Origin: Septoria linicola
Lineage: Eukaryota; Ascomycota; Dothideomycetes; Mycosphaerellales; Mycosphaerellaceae
Assembly (NCBI GenBank): GCA_024114885.1
Contig: CP099420.1
Span: 2,294,001-2,358,000 of the forward strand
Length of the DNA stretch: 64,000 bases
Direction: 5' to 3'
Shown here: positions 24,616 through 36,200 of the stretch, one piece after another
Numbering within the stretch: the first letter of the stretch is position 1
Layout of the letters: each line of letters begins with the position of its first letter
The notes under the pieces: model-generated
What the model was told of the DNA's origin: nothing
The model's database searches: none
The model's input: the letters and a program-made list of their open reading frames with translations, nothing else
Position numbers and translations under genes: made by a program

Positions 24616-25150
24616 GCTTCTACTAAACTATACTACCGTCCTAGCTAGTAAACCTTATACGAATACGATAGTATAGCTATAGATCCTTAGCCTATAATAT
24701 AACCTACTTTATATAGATAGCTAGGAGATTAGATATCTTAAATTTAGTAGTAAGGAACGCTTTAGCTACCTCTTAGAGGCATTCTAAGGCCGCTAATTAA
24801 TAGCGTAGCCTACTACTAAAAGTAAGAACGATCTCGCGAACAAGCTACTAGAATAGGAGGCGTTAGATATATAGTTCTATTATACTCTATAATTTCTTAA
24901 TCTAATAAAGCGTAATAGTACCTAACTTAAGAATACGACGTTTCTACCTACTATTACGAGGTATACGCTTCCGACGAGTATTCGTTTTTACTATAATAAC
25001 CTTCTTCTAAGGCTTAATAGGCTTCTAAGTAGTACTTTCTAGAATAGCTGCTTTTAGTAGACTATACGATCGTAAACGCTAAGGAGAGCTTAAAGGAATC
25101 GATACTTGATTATCGCTCTTATATAGAGCGTCGTAATCGAAGAATAGTAT
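24616..25150 (-). pseudogene. Histone H3-like gene 1, RIP-broken
   Basis: Minus-strand gene. A Lys/Arg-rich tail of about 75 aa (25,150 to about 24,926; KTNTRRKRIPRNSR, KRRILK) leads into a complete H3-type fold at about 24,925-24,650: LGTITLY, IKKL, LVREIVLTF, LRY-stop-LAALECL-stop-EVAKAFL, ISNLLAIYIK-stop-V, AKDL-stop-LYYRIRI. Compared with canonical H3 (GTVALREIRRYQ...FQRLVREI...LQE...NLCAIHAKRVTI..KDIQLARRIR) the order and spacing match without gaps. The stops (TAA/TAG only) mostly fall at Gln or Arg positions, which CAA/CAG and CGG codons give after RIP. The fold is followed by a short tail and an intron (24,615-24,565) with repeat array C; any last exon would be short. A pyrimidine-rich stretch precedes the inferred start. 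More divergent from H3 than gene 2; a centromeric-H3-like origin is possible but not shown. Confidence 0.82.
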
Positions 25151-25337
25151 AAGAAATAAAGGAAAGAGTAGAGATAGGAGGAAAGAAGTAAAGAAAGAAG
25201 AAGTAGGTAGTTAGAAAGATACTAAAACTTACTAAGACGCTATAAGCTATAGAACCTCGGGTCTAAAGAGATACTAAGAAACTTACTAGATCCTACGTCT
25301 ATACCTAAATAGGAAAGTACTATACTAGGAAAACTAC

Positions 25338-25360
25338 TACCGACTACGATTACTAACTAT
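25338..25360 (+). repeat. 13-bp repeat array D
   Basis: TACCGACTACGATTACTAAC: one clear CCGACTA box and a degenerate second box (CTAACTA) at 13 bp. Lies upstream of H3-like gene 1. Confidence 0.55.
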
Positions 25361-26168
25361 AAATCTTATCTTAATTAATTCTAGAAGCGTAGAACTAGAG
25401 GATAGTTATAGTCGATATTAGTTTACTAGATCTATATAATTAGATATTAGTATAGAATAATACAAAATAAGCTATTAGTTCTAAGTTATACTAAACTAAG
25501 GCCTATTCTATTAATAATAAATTATCTATAATACTAGAGAAGAGAATATTTTTACTATATATACTAGATAGTATAAAATATATAAATATAAAGTAGTAAT
25601 ACTCTCTCTCTTTTCTAAGACTAATTAAAAAGGCTAGTTCTAAAAGATTAGTAGAATCTTCTAAATCTAAAGAAAAACTTTCTCTATAATAGACTTAATA
25701 GTAGTATCTCGTTATTAGGCTTTAAAATATCTTAAAACTAAATATTTATTCTATTAATATATACTATAGGATTCTTAGGATTTATACTTATTACAATTTT
25801 AGTAATCTATTAAGCCTATTAACTTATTAAGTAGCTTAAAGAGTTTTAAACCTAGTCTATAGATCGATAGGATAGTTCTTAATATAATAGCTAAAATTAC
25901 TATATCTCTAGCTAATATATAAGGTTATATATAGTAGAAAAGGTAAGTATAAATAAGTAAGTACTTCTTAAGAAGTTAAGATATCCTTTTTAGAATAAAA
26001 GCTCTTTAAGCTAGGTCTCTATAATCTACTATTAGTCTTATATAATTAGCCTATACCTCTCTTTTTAAAGTAATCTTTCTTCTATCTAGTAGATATACTA
26101 TAGAGACCTAGGATAGGCAGACTTAGTAGATATATTAGCCTATACTAAGATATAATCTAATAGTAAAG

Positions 26169-26191
26169 TACCGACTATATATACCGATAAC
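26169..26191 (+). repeat. 13-bp repeat array E
   Basis: TACCGACTATATATACCGAT: two boxes 13 bp apart, upstream of the transposase. Confidence 0.6.
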
Positions 26192-26787
26192 TAATATTAT
26201 CTAAAAAGCTATATTAAAGTATATAGAGGCGACCTACCTTAACGTTACTCCTACTTAGTTAGCTCTTAGACTCTAGATTTCCCTATTTTCTATAAATTCT
26301 AAACCTCGCTTTCTAACTACCTATACTTATAACTAAATTCGTCGTATATTACTATCGCTTATCTAACCTACCTAATTCTACTACTATTTAGTAGGTAACC
26401 GTTATAGCTATCGAACGCGATACTTTTAATACTAATTGTTCTAGAAATAGTATATTAGAAGCGTAAGGTAGAGTCTCTTCCTAAACTCGAGGCGAAACGC
26501 GTAAAACTTACTACGATAAGAAAGGATATTAAAGACTACTCGATTAATCTAAATATACTACGCGACCGCGTACGTACTTAAGCTATAGACGAAGATAGGG
26601 CTAAAGTAGACCGAAAACGTAAAGTAAAGAATTAAGCTTTTAGTCGTTTTAAGATAAAGTAAATAGCTATACTACTAGAGTAGGATAGCCTCGATAAGGA
26701 CGCGTAGAAGACGTATATTAATTAATAGAAACTAGTCTATAAGGTAAGCTTTACTAAATAATAGTAAGTCTCTATTATACTATTATA

Positions 26788-26827
26788 TATATAGTTAGTA
26801 AACGTAGTCGGCGTATATAGTCGGCGC
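26788..26827 (-). repeat. 13-bp repeat array F (three units), inside a transposase intron
   Basis: TAGTTAGTAAACG, TAGTCGGCGTATA, TAGTCGGCGCTAA: three consecutive 13-bp units inside the predicted intron 26,744-26,840. The last unit supplies the CTAAT branch sequence. Confidence 0.8.
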
Positions 26828-28659
26828 TAATATTATATAGAGAGAGGAAGGCTCTTAAGAAGGTAGAGGAAAAGAAATCTTCTAAAGACCTCGCTTAGGA
26901 AGATAAAGAAGGTTAGTATATCGAGCTCTACCTTCTATATAGAGAGATTAAGAGAAAAGAAAGTATATTAGAAGAATTCGAAAAGGAAGATAGTAGTATA
27001 TAGGTTTAGGTACTATTAGATCCTTCTAAGTTAAAGAGAAACTCTATAAACGTTATTATCGATAACCTACTAAGCTTATCTTAAGAAGAGAACATTTAGG
27101 CTAAGTACGCTATTAAGCTATCTACTAGTACGCTAGGCTCTACTAACTATAGTAGAGCGACTTATTAATACTAGTATAAGGCAATCGGCGAGTTCTAGTC
27201 TAAGATTAAGGCGCTAGACAAACTTATAGCTATATAAGTATATAGCGATAGCGTAAGTCTTCTTATCTATTAGAAACTCCTATCTACTAATATAATATAG
27301 AGCTCCCCTTTTACGATACCGTAGCTTCGAGGTCTAGCTATCTTACTTTAGATATTAGTACTAGAAGCCTAAGTTAAGATATATCTACTAGCTATCTTAA
27401 GCGCTAACTATATTTACTAACTATATACTAATTAACTATAGTCGTATATTACTAATAGCGTTTTGCCTATACTCTACGACATCTTTTAGATAGAATACTA
27501 GGCTATACTATATAATATTCTTAGCTAGAAGCTCTCTTTCGTTAATTACTTCTTAATCCTTATCGAGTATCTTAGATAGCTAATTCCTACTAACTACGAT
27601 TAGAATACCTACGGATTCTCTATACCTACTATATCTATATAGTAGAGACAAAACGCGAAGCTTACCTATAGTATATTTAATAAATAATATATACTTAATA
27701 AGGAAGAGACTTTACTCGAAGCTATAGTTAAGAGTCTAGTTTAAGCTAGATTTAAGAGCGAGTAGGCTAGTATTAGCTTTTCGTCTATTATTATAGATCT
27801 AATAGATCCTAGCGTACTTAATCTAGAGATTAGTACCGAGTTCTAAACTAGTCTATCGTTAGTAGACAAGGGGCTTCACTACGTCTAATTAGTATAATTT
27901 AGGCTTCTCTATAAGTAAGAACTACTATAGACGTCGTACTAGAGTAAAGTTATAGCGTGTTTTATAGATAGTCTAGAGCTCCTCTCTTTCTTACTTTTAT
28001 AATTTAGTCTGCCTTTATCTTCTTTAACTCTTCTAGTTTCAATACTACTACCTATAAACACGCTACCTTTATAGCGAAATCTATCGCTAGCTACTAGAGG
28101 ACTTAGGTCTAGTACTCGACTAAGATAACGATATTAAGATAGCGTTTTTAGAGACTCTTTATAATTCGAATCTAGTCCGATAGTACCCTCTACGCTACGA
28201 TATATAGTATTAGAGCGGAGCTCTAGTAGACTACCTACTACTCCTAAAATTCTAATTAATATACCTACGTCTTCTCTAGACTAGACTTAAGTAAATAGAG
28301 TATATCTATAGTAGAAAGAGTATAAAATAGACTTTAGAGACTAGTATATACGACGATAGTAGGAGGTATAAGGTCGCTATAAGTATAAGTTTAGGATATA
28401 AAAGACTATACCTATTAAATAGAAGAGTACCTATTCCTCCTAAGTCTAGAAGTTTTTCGACTAGAAGATTAATATTAAGGATACCTCGCTAAAAGTAGTC
28501 TATCGAGGTTATAAGACCTCTTTAGCCTATCTAGGCCTCTATATTAGTATAAGTAGTCTTAGTTCTTACTTTCGAACTAAGAAGTACGTATAGGTATTTA
28601 AGAGAAAAGGAATACTACTAGAGTATATCTAGTAGTATAAAGACTATTATATAAGTTCC

Positions 28660-28685
28660 TACCGACTACGTTTACTAACTACGTT
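28660..28685 (+). repeat. 13-bp repeat array G
   Basis: TACCGACTACGTTTACTAAC: one intact box and a degenerate one at 13 bp, where the second unit forms a TACTAAC branch-like sequence. Probably inside a transposase intron ending near 28,708. Confidence 0.6.
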
Positions 28686-29633
28686 ATTAAGCTTATATAG
28701 TTAGGCTCGAAATTATAAGAGTTACCTCGGCGACCTAGACCTAAGTATTAATAACTTCTCTATAGTATCTACGTAAATAATCGTAGTATATAGCCTACTA
28801 CTTAATTTCTTCGAGAATCCTATAGTCTACTATATATATATATATCTTAACCCTAGTCTCGAAATACCTTTCTACTCTAGTAAGACGATTAAGGCTCTTC
28901 TTCGAGAGGTCTAAGAGAGGTCTAAGGAAGATCTAAAGGCTATACTAGCTAGAACCTCTAAGGTTACTATCGTAGTTAATAGCTAGTAGTCTAGTAGTAT
29001 AAAAGCTTTATTCCTTACTATCTATACCTACTAGATCGACGCTAAATAGGTATAGTACGAGGCGATATTAGACTTTCCCTACGTTACTAGTAGATATACT
29101 AGAGAGCGACTTTCGAAATTACTCTTTAATATATTATAAAGGTTTAGCCTTAGAGACTAACTAATCGCTCTTATATACGATAACGCTAGAAACAATAGTA
29201 TACTCTATAGGTCTATATACATCTTACTAGTATCTATTCGATTAGTACTAACGTAAGCTAGTATTAAGGCTATTAGCCTTTACTTAATAGAGTATAGCGT
29301 AAAAATCGTAAAGCCTTCTATTTCGATCGAAGAGCTCGTAGAGCCGGTAGTACTAGATATTTAACTAGACGAGGTAAATCTCTTCTCTAATATTAAGGCT
29401 ATTAAGCCTACTACGCTAGCTACGATTCTAGAACGGTTTCTATATTTTACTTATATAATATAGCTTACTATAAAGGCCTTTTTTATATAACTATAAATAA
29501 TACTAATTAACGATCTATAAGAGTTTTAGGACGATAAGAAAGATTAACGAGCCCTAGAAAGGTTTTAAAAGACTAATATAGTAGCTTCTCTTAAAGGACT
29601 ACCTAAACTTTTATTTAAGGTATATCGTAGTTA

Positions 29634-29685
29634 TAGTCGACGATCGTAGTCGGCAAGTATAGTTAATAAGTATAGTCGGCGCTTA
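29634..29685 (-). repeat. 13-bp repeat array H (four units), inside a transposase intron
   Basis: Four consecutive 13-bp units: TAGTCGACGATCG, TAGTCGGCAAGTA, TAGTTAATAAGTA, TAGTCGGCGCTTA. They lie within the predicted 79-bp intron 29,620-29,698. This is the longest array and shows that the period is exactly 13 bp. Confidence 0.8.
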
Positions 29686-31007
29686 TTAATCGTCCTAGGT
29701 CTATAGGTTTATAGTATAGGTAAACTCTAGTTCTTAGCGTTTCGAGAGCTTTATAGATCTCTAAAGAGAGCGTCTAAAGAATCTATATCTCTATCCGAAA
29801 GCTTACGTATACTAGTAAAAGTATCCTATAACGAGACTACTACGAGTAATATAAGACGTAAGGACCTATTAGAGCTCGACTACGATAATACTATCTCGCT
29901 TTAGTCGACTACGCGACTTTATTAATAAATTTATTAAGCGTTAGTCGCTACCGATACTTATACTATCTAATACCGACTAGTAACGGTTAGAATACCTTAC
30001 GTCTCTAACTATACCCTTCGCTTAGGCTACTACCTACGTCGGTACGATAAAGAGCCCTAGCTTCTATCTAGTCCTTAGCTACTATAACTCTCTTTTCGAT
30101 ATTCTAGATAAAGTAGATAAGAAACTTAAGTATAAGAAAGAGGCTTAGAAGGTCTTACTCTATAAGGCACTAGATAAAGCGTATACTAAGCTCTTTTAAT
30201 ATTACTAACGGACCTAGTAACGGTTTAAGGACTACTATAGTATAGTAGTACTACTATACTCTACGATTAAGAGTATATTCTAGAAGCGAGGCGCTTTCGA
30301 TAACGATAGTTTAGAAGATCTCTACTAGAGTAAATTATACGTAGAGTAGTTAAAGTATTATAAAGCTTTATCTAGTACTATATAAGCTTCGAAATAGTAG
30401 CCTCGAGGTATATAAAGCTTCTTAACCTCCTTCGCTATAGAGATCGATAGCGACGATAATAAAGCTTAACTAGTACTAGACGTAGCCTCTTTAGTCGAGC
30501 CTAATAACGAACTAGAGCGCTATCGGAAAGTAGACTTCTTATATATAGAAGGAATAGATCCTATAGATATATAGCTAGCTCTTACTAATATATTCCCTAC
30601 TATATCGAAAATAGCCTAGGATATTCTATATATTCTAGTAATAGGTACTAGATACGAACGAGATTTTAGTATTATATATTATTAGAACCGCTATAATCGA
30701 ATATATAATCTAGATACCTTTACGTATATTATACTATTACGATATCGATATCGCGATTATAAGTATAATATAAGAGTAGTACTTACTATAGAAGTATCTA
30801 CTCTTTGTCCTAATTTAGAACTTATTTATAATTAGATAGAGGTAGTTAAGGAGTAGAATAAGGAGGTTAAAAACGAAATCAAGGCCCTTTTAAAGTTTAA
30901 TAGTATTAGCGATAATAAAGAGGTTATAAAGGTAGATAAATTATAGCGTCGAAGTACGCGAAAGCGTAATACGCTCTATAGAGAAGCTTTAAGAGCTAGA
31001 ACGTAGC

Positions 31008-31032
31008 TACCGACTACGTCTACCGACTATAT
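31008..31032 (+). repeat. 13-bp repeat array I
   Basis: TACCGACTACGTCTACCGAC: two units at 13 bp, near the 3' end of the transposase and about 300 bp from the right end. Confidence 0.7.
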
Positions 31033-31309
31033 ATATTATAAACTTAAGTCGATATTAGATTAGCCTATCCGTTCTACTTATTACTATTATCCCTCTCTCT
31101 ATCTTTACTACTCTATTATATACTTCCTTTTATAGTCGATACTAACTAGAATAATTCTTCTTCGTAGTTATACTTAAAACCTATATTATATCTATTTTTA
31201 TTCGCCTAACCTATCTAAGTATAGAGTAGGTATTTGTACTATACCTATTACTATCTTCTATAGATAGGCTAAGACCTAGCCTAACCTATATACTAACCTA
31301 TTTTAGCCT

Positions 31310-31326
31310 ACCTATTCCGACGTCTA
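31310..31326 (-). repeat. Right terminal inverted repeat of the hAT element
   Basis: ACCTATTCCGACGTCTA, exact complement of the left end, then CTTAGTAG (31,327-31,334). TAACCTA-type subterminal repeats lie at 31,240-31,305. Confidence 0.9.
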
Positions 31327-31334
31327 CTTAGTAG

Positions 31335-31436
31335 GCCGAGTTCTATAAGTAGATTAGGTAGTAAGTATAGAGATAAAGAAGCTCTTTAGTATAAGTAAGA
31401 AAGAGTTTAAGGTCTATATAGCTAAATAGTAGACTA
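31335..31436 (+). pseudogene. Extra 3' reading frame of gypsy copy 1, fragment between the two insertions
   Basis: About 100 bp that in copies 2 and 3 is continuous with the sequence left of the hAT insertion and right of the copia insertion. It ends at the copia target duplication GACTA (31,432-31,436). Confidence 0.8.
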
Positions 31437-31714
31437 TGTTAAGAATGTATCCTAGATAGTCAGTCTAGATATAGACTTCTAAGCATGGTTCTAGATACCT
31501 AAGGCATCTACCTGAGGCTTAGTAAGAGGTACATCTTGCTTCTCTCTCTTCTCTTCTTAGATAACTAACTTAATCAACTTTGTATTTGGTTCCTAGCATA
31601 TTGCTACTACACTATATATATAAGTCAGTTCAAGATTAATCCCCTATTCTTCTTTACTACGCTATACCCTCCTTGATATTGTGTAGTATCTATAAACGCC
31701 CTCCACTTTTAACA
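31437..31714 (+). repeat. 5' LTR of the copia element
   Basis: 278 bp, TGTTAAGAATG...CTTTTAACA. Next to it GGTTATAAGCC is the probable primer-binding site; the tRNA is not identified. Confidence 0.92.
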
Positions 31715-32139
31715 GGTTATAAGCCTAGGTTTGTACACTAAATAGGAGCAACCTATGTCAGTATAGGTTACTTATATCCCTTATAGTTTATAGAAAACAT
31801 TTAGGGCCTAGAAGTTTCCCTAACTATATTACTAACGAAGCTAGTTTGTACCTAGTAGTATATAAGTTAGTAAAGATCTCTATAAGACAGTAGTATGTTT
31901 CTGCTTTATTAATACCTGCCTAGTTCTCTACTATTGCACCTAGTATCACTAGAGTTAGAAGAGGCTACTTGGCCTTCCTACTACCTAGTAACAGAAACTC
32001 TACTAAGAGAGAAAGATCTAAGTCTTAGTAATTTCCTAAATACGAGGAATCCCTGTCCCTTAGAGCTGGTCTCTCTACTATAAGAAATTACTCTTCTCTA
32101 GAATCCTTAGCTAGTCTAAAGTATTCTACTAATTATTTA

Positions 32140-33000
32140 TTCTATTTATCTATTTCTATAATAGACTAAGAGGACAAGAAGAGCTAAAGGATTCTAATCC
32201 TAGACAGAACTAACTAGAAGAGATAGTTTAAGCTATAGATAGATAAGCTAGAAGGAAAGGACTAGTTCTAGGCAATCAGCTAACTAATTATTAGAGGGAA
32301 CCTATACATAGTTTAGTAGGACACCAGTCTTCAGATATATGTCACTTAGAATCAACACTTCTTAAAAGACAATACAGTATATAGGTTCAGTATTAGATAT
32401 AGTATTAGTAAAGATAATAAGATAGAGCTAGAGACACAGTATATCACTACACTAGCAGCTAAGATATAGGTGATTCTCTAGAACAAGTATAACAGAGTCC
32501 TAAAGTCCTATACTATAGGTCTAATTAAGCAGTTTGTTATATTTAGGATGTTACCTAATAAGACAATCAGGGAAGCATAGAGACACCTTAGAGGCCTAGG
32601 CAAGAGGATTACTAAGATTGATCCTTAGGAAGCCTACTACTAGAGCTAAGAGAAAAGGCTAAAACATCTCCTATAGTCCCTACCTATATTATACTAAGTA
32701 GCTAAGGATACTATTATAACCTAACTATCCTTGGATATAGACACTATTCTCCTTCTACTTAAGTCCTAAGAGGTAAGAGATAATCTAGACAAGATAGACA
32801 TAGGTCTAGCTATATTCTATTCTAGGCAGCTCTACTAAGGAAAGTCCCTACTAATATACTAGCTCTATAAGAAAGGGAAGCACTAGTTAAAGGATTGTCC
32901 TAACCTCCCTACTACTAAGAAACTGTCCTAGTAGAGAAATAGTACTAAGAACTAGAAGGACCCTTAGGGATCATTCTTTAGAGGGAGGGTTAGAAGATCC
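32140..33000 (+). pseudogene. Copia gag relic with zinc-knuckle remnant
   Basis: Plus-strand frame with stops. Near 32,860 it reads LYKKGKH-stop-LKDCP, a CCHC knuckle that has lost its first cysteine, followed by a Lys/Arg- and Ser-rich stretch. Upstream sequence is in the right place for Gag, but individual motifs are not recognised. Confidence 0.6.
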
Positions 33001-33279
33001 CCTTTACTAAGGAATGCTAGATATATCAAGAAAGCTATCTATAAGTCATTATTATATAATAAGCTAAAGAAGGTTGTCCAGAAAATAGGCAAGTAGCTTC
33101 AAAGGATAGAAAAGTCTAGAAAGCTTCTAAAGAAAGGATTTTCAGCCTAGGAGTCTAGTTCTAGTTCTAATTCTAGAACTCACTCTAGTTCTAGAAGTAA
33201 TAATGATTCCCTATTAGAAGATAATAACTAAGATAAGTTAGCCTATTCTATAATTAAAGCTAAAAGCAAGTTATTACCC

Positions 33280-36200
33280 TAAGAATGGCTCTTAGATTCC
33301 TATACCTTATCCTATATAACTAACTAACTATCCTTCTTTAGATTAGTAAAGCCACTAAGGAAGAAAGTATAGATCAAGGTAGGAGGAGGATACCTCTATA
33401 TAACCTACTCTAGACTAGTATAGATAAAGGGAATCTTAGGAGGAGAAGTTCTACTTAATAGGGTACTATTTGTTCCTAATCTTAAAGTAAATCTTGTGTT
33501 ATAGGATTAGTTTAGTAAGTAATTTGGAGTCTAGAAGCCTGATTTCACTCTCACCTCCCTAGATAGCCAAACAGTTGTGAAGACTAAGCTAGTTAGAGGT
33601 GTTCTATTTATTAGTAAGATATTACCTCTCCTATAGGAAAAGTTATATTACTTACTATGTAATCCTATAGAGGTTAACAATGCCTATACTACCCTATTAG
33701 AGAAGGATCTGAAACAGTAGGAGCTATAGTATAGAAGATTTGTATACTTTAGAAGAGGGTTACTCTCAAACCTTTATAAAGTTACTAACCTAAAGGAAAG
33801 AATTCTAATTCCTAACTAGGAAGAGTATAAGTATAGGATCTATATAATAGGCAAGATAAAGAAACACCTAAGCAAGTCTATTAAGAGAAGACCTAAAAGA
33901 TTAGCCCTTATATCAGTAGATATCTGTAGACTATTACTATTATTAGTAAAAGGTTTTATATAGTAGCTTAAGATTATTAATAACTTCTTAAGAAAGAAAT
34001 AGGCATTTCCACTTAAAGCCAGATTAGATACACCAACTACTCTTCAGAACTAGAGGATCAAGGCAGAAAGGCAGTTAGTAGCACTCCTTAAGTCTATAAG
34101 GGCTAACAATACTAGAGAGATTACTACTTTAATCAAATAGTAGGAGAAGGACTTTAGAATCACCCTTAAGCTAACTAAGGCCTATAATTCACTCCAGAAT
34201 AGAGTAGTTAAGAGGTCTATCCAAACATTAGAGGCCTCTATTAGAGTAATACTTAAAGAAAGTAAGATACCTATTAAGTTTTAGCTAGAAGCCCTTAAAG
34301 TATAGGTGTATATAAGGAACAAGCTTCTAAATAGACCTAATATTAAGGGATTCAAGCTCTTACCTAATGAAGCTTTTAGTAGGATCAAACTAATAGTCTC
34401 CTACCTTAAGGTATAGGGATATAGAGCTATAGTATATATAGATATAAGAGTACAGCCTTAGTAGGTAAGGAGTAACAAACTAATAAACAGAGGAAAGGAT
34501 GCTATATTTGTTAGATACTATAATAATACAGTAAAGGTATAGAAGTTCTAGGAGCCAGACATGAAGGCTATCAAGCAGTATACTAATACAATCTTCTTTA
34601 AAGATAAGCTAGGTAGAGAATTGGACTTAAATATCAAGATCAAGAATCTCCCTAGTTCAGCTCTAGAAAGAAGACCTATTAGAAGGCCAAGAACTATTAG
34701 CTAGCCTGCTCTATAAGCTAGTAGGAGTACCCTAGGTACTCCTAGTCTAGGCTAGTAGAAGCCTCCTCCCCCTTAGCTATTAGTATAGGTTTAGGAAAGA
34801 AAGAAACTCTTTATATAACTTCCACCTCTACTAGAAGATATAGGAGAGTATAGAAAATTCCTAGACTAAGGGAAAGTTAAGAAAGAATCTAAGAATTCTG
34901 CTTAAGAAACTATAGAGGTAGATTAAGAGCAGACAGCCCTAAGGCAAACCCTTAGAAAGAGGAAAGTATCCTAAGAACTTAATAGATTTAACTAGAAGCT
35001 GAAGCCAATTAGGCTTAAGCCAGATTAGAATAGTTAGCTAGACAAGGAAATGCTCCTAGAGCATTAGGCTTTCTTCTTAGCTATAAGCTCTATTAACCTA
35101 GGCATCCTATAAGACCTAGAATTCTTAGAGGAAGTTAAAGAGATTATATTCTTAGCTACTAAAGAAGTAGGAATACACAAATAGGAGGTTCTAATCCTAA
35201 GGAACTATAAAGAAGTAGTAAGTAATCCTAAATAGGGTTATCTCTAGTAAGAAGCTATTTAGAAGGAGCTAGATGTACTTGTAAGTAACAACACCTAGAC
35301 TATAATAATCCTACTAAAAGGGGCTAACCTAGTTACCTCAAGATAGGTCTTTAATATTAAGAGAAAGCTTAGTAGAGCTATTAAAAAGTTTAAGGCAAGA
35401 CTAGTTATAAGAGGGTTCTCCTAAAAGTATAGAGTAGACTATATAGAAACTTTTGCCCCTATAGTTAGGTAGGATACTCTAAGAGGATTCATGGCTATAG
35501 TCTATAAGAAGGACCTAGTTCTGTACTAAGTGGATATAAACAATATATTTATAGAGAGTACCCTATATAAGGATATCTATATAATCCTACTACTAGGTGT
35601 TAACCTACTAACTAGTATAGTCTTACAAGTTCTAAGGAGTCTCTATAGGCTAAAGCAAGCTATAAGAGACTAGAATCAGCTGTGTATATCAAAGCTAAAA
35701 GGAATAGGATTTAGACAATTAGAAGTGGACCTATGTCTTCTAATCTACAAGAAAAGAAAAGACCTAATAATCCTGATCTATGTTAATAACATACCTATTA
35801 CTATAGAGAGACTAGAAGATGTCCTCTAGTTCAAAGACTAACTTAGTAAGGTCTTCAAGATCAAAGATCTTAGAGAACTAGATAAGATTCTTAGAATAAG
35901 ACTAATAAGAAACAGATAGCAAGGCTAGCTGAAACTTGACTAGAAGCACTATATCTAAGAGAACCTAGCTAAGATAGGAATAGGTCAAGAGACTGTATTA
36001 CTAACTCTTTCACTAATAGACAGCTATGAAAGTCTGAAGCCTACTAGACCAAATAATAAAAGGTGTAACAAATAGGAGTACTAATCCATTATTAGAACAT
36101 AGATATAGCTTGCAACTGTTATAAGACTAGATATTTCATTTACTCTTAGAAGATTAAGCTCCTATATTAGTAATCTAATAGTAGGACACATGAAGGCTCT

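Larger units (their letters stand above)
25151..26439. other. Intergenic region of the hAT element with a low-CG segment
   Basis: Lies between the divergent H3-like genes and the transposase, so it should hold both promoters. From about 25,420 to 26,165 CG is almost absent and the sequence is mostly A/T with scattered CTATAG, unlike the CG-containing sequence on either side. It may be a nested AT-rich insert or a promoter block. 13-bp repeat arrays occur at 25,338 and 26,169, one at each edge of it. No coding frame seen. Confidence 0.5.
26440..31000 (+). pseudogene. hAT transposase with long N-terminal extension, RIP-broken
   Basis: Plus-strand frame interrupted by TAA/TAG. The N-terminal part (about 26,440-28,640) begins with basic NLS-like stretches (KRKVESLPKLEAKRVK, DRKRKVKN) and a charged helical region; I do not recognise its domain and it could be a separate gene. 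From about 28,800 it reads as hAT transposase: FFENPIVYY, then VVNS followed by QSSSIKALFLTIYTYQID. This is the VDGWxS motif with Asp-Gly mutated to Asn-Ser at 28,978. It continues with ILDFPYVTS and LIALIYDNARNN (about 29,175; the TxDNAxNN motif). Predicted introns: 26,744-26,840 (GTAAGC...ATATAG) and 29,620-29,698 (GTATAT...CCTAG), both holding 13-bp arrays; another probably spans the array at 28,660. The C-terminal dimerisation part (to about 31,000) is strongly decayed. Confidence 0.75.
23079..31326. mobile_element. hAT-type DNA transposon, 8,248 bp, carrying two histone H3-like genes
   Basis: Ends are perfect 17-bp terminal inverted repeats (TAGACGTCGGAATAGGT), a RIP form of a CAG-start hAT end, flanked by an 8-bp target duplication (CTTAGTAG), the hAT hallmark. 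Both ends have several subterminal TATAGGT/TTAGTATAGG-like repeats. Inside: two minus-strand histone H3-like genes (23,405-25,150), an AT-rich gap, and a plus-strand hAT transposase (26,440 to about 31,000). Nine arrays of a 13-bp repeat lie across the whole element. It interrupts the extra reading frame of gypsy copy 1; copies 2 and 3 lack it. All genes are broken by RIP. It is long for a hAT element (commonly 3-5 kb). Confidence 0.88.

Noticed and set aside
24616..25150. Firm call as centromeric histone CENP-A
   Set aside because: The fold is clearly H3-like, but no loop-1 insertion or CENP-A-specific signature can be shown in the mutated sequence.
23304..31032. 13-bp arrays as CRISPR repeats
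   Set aside because: Units are contiguous 13-mers without spacers, in a eukaryotic transposon.
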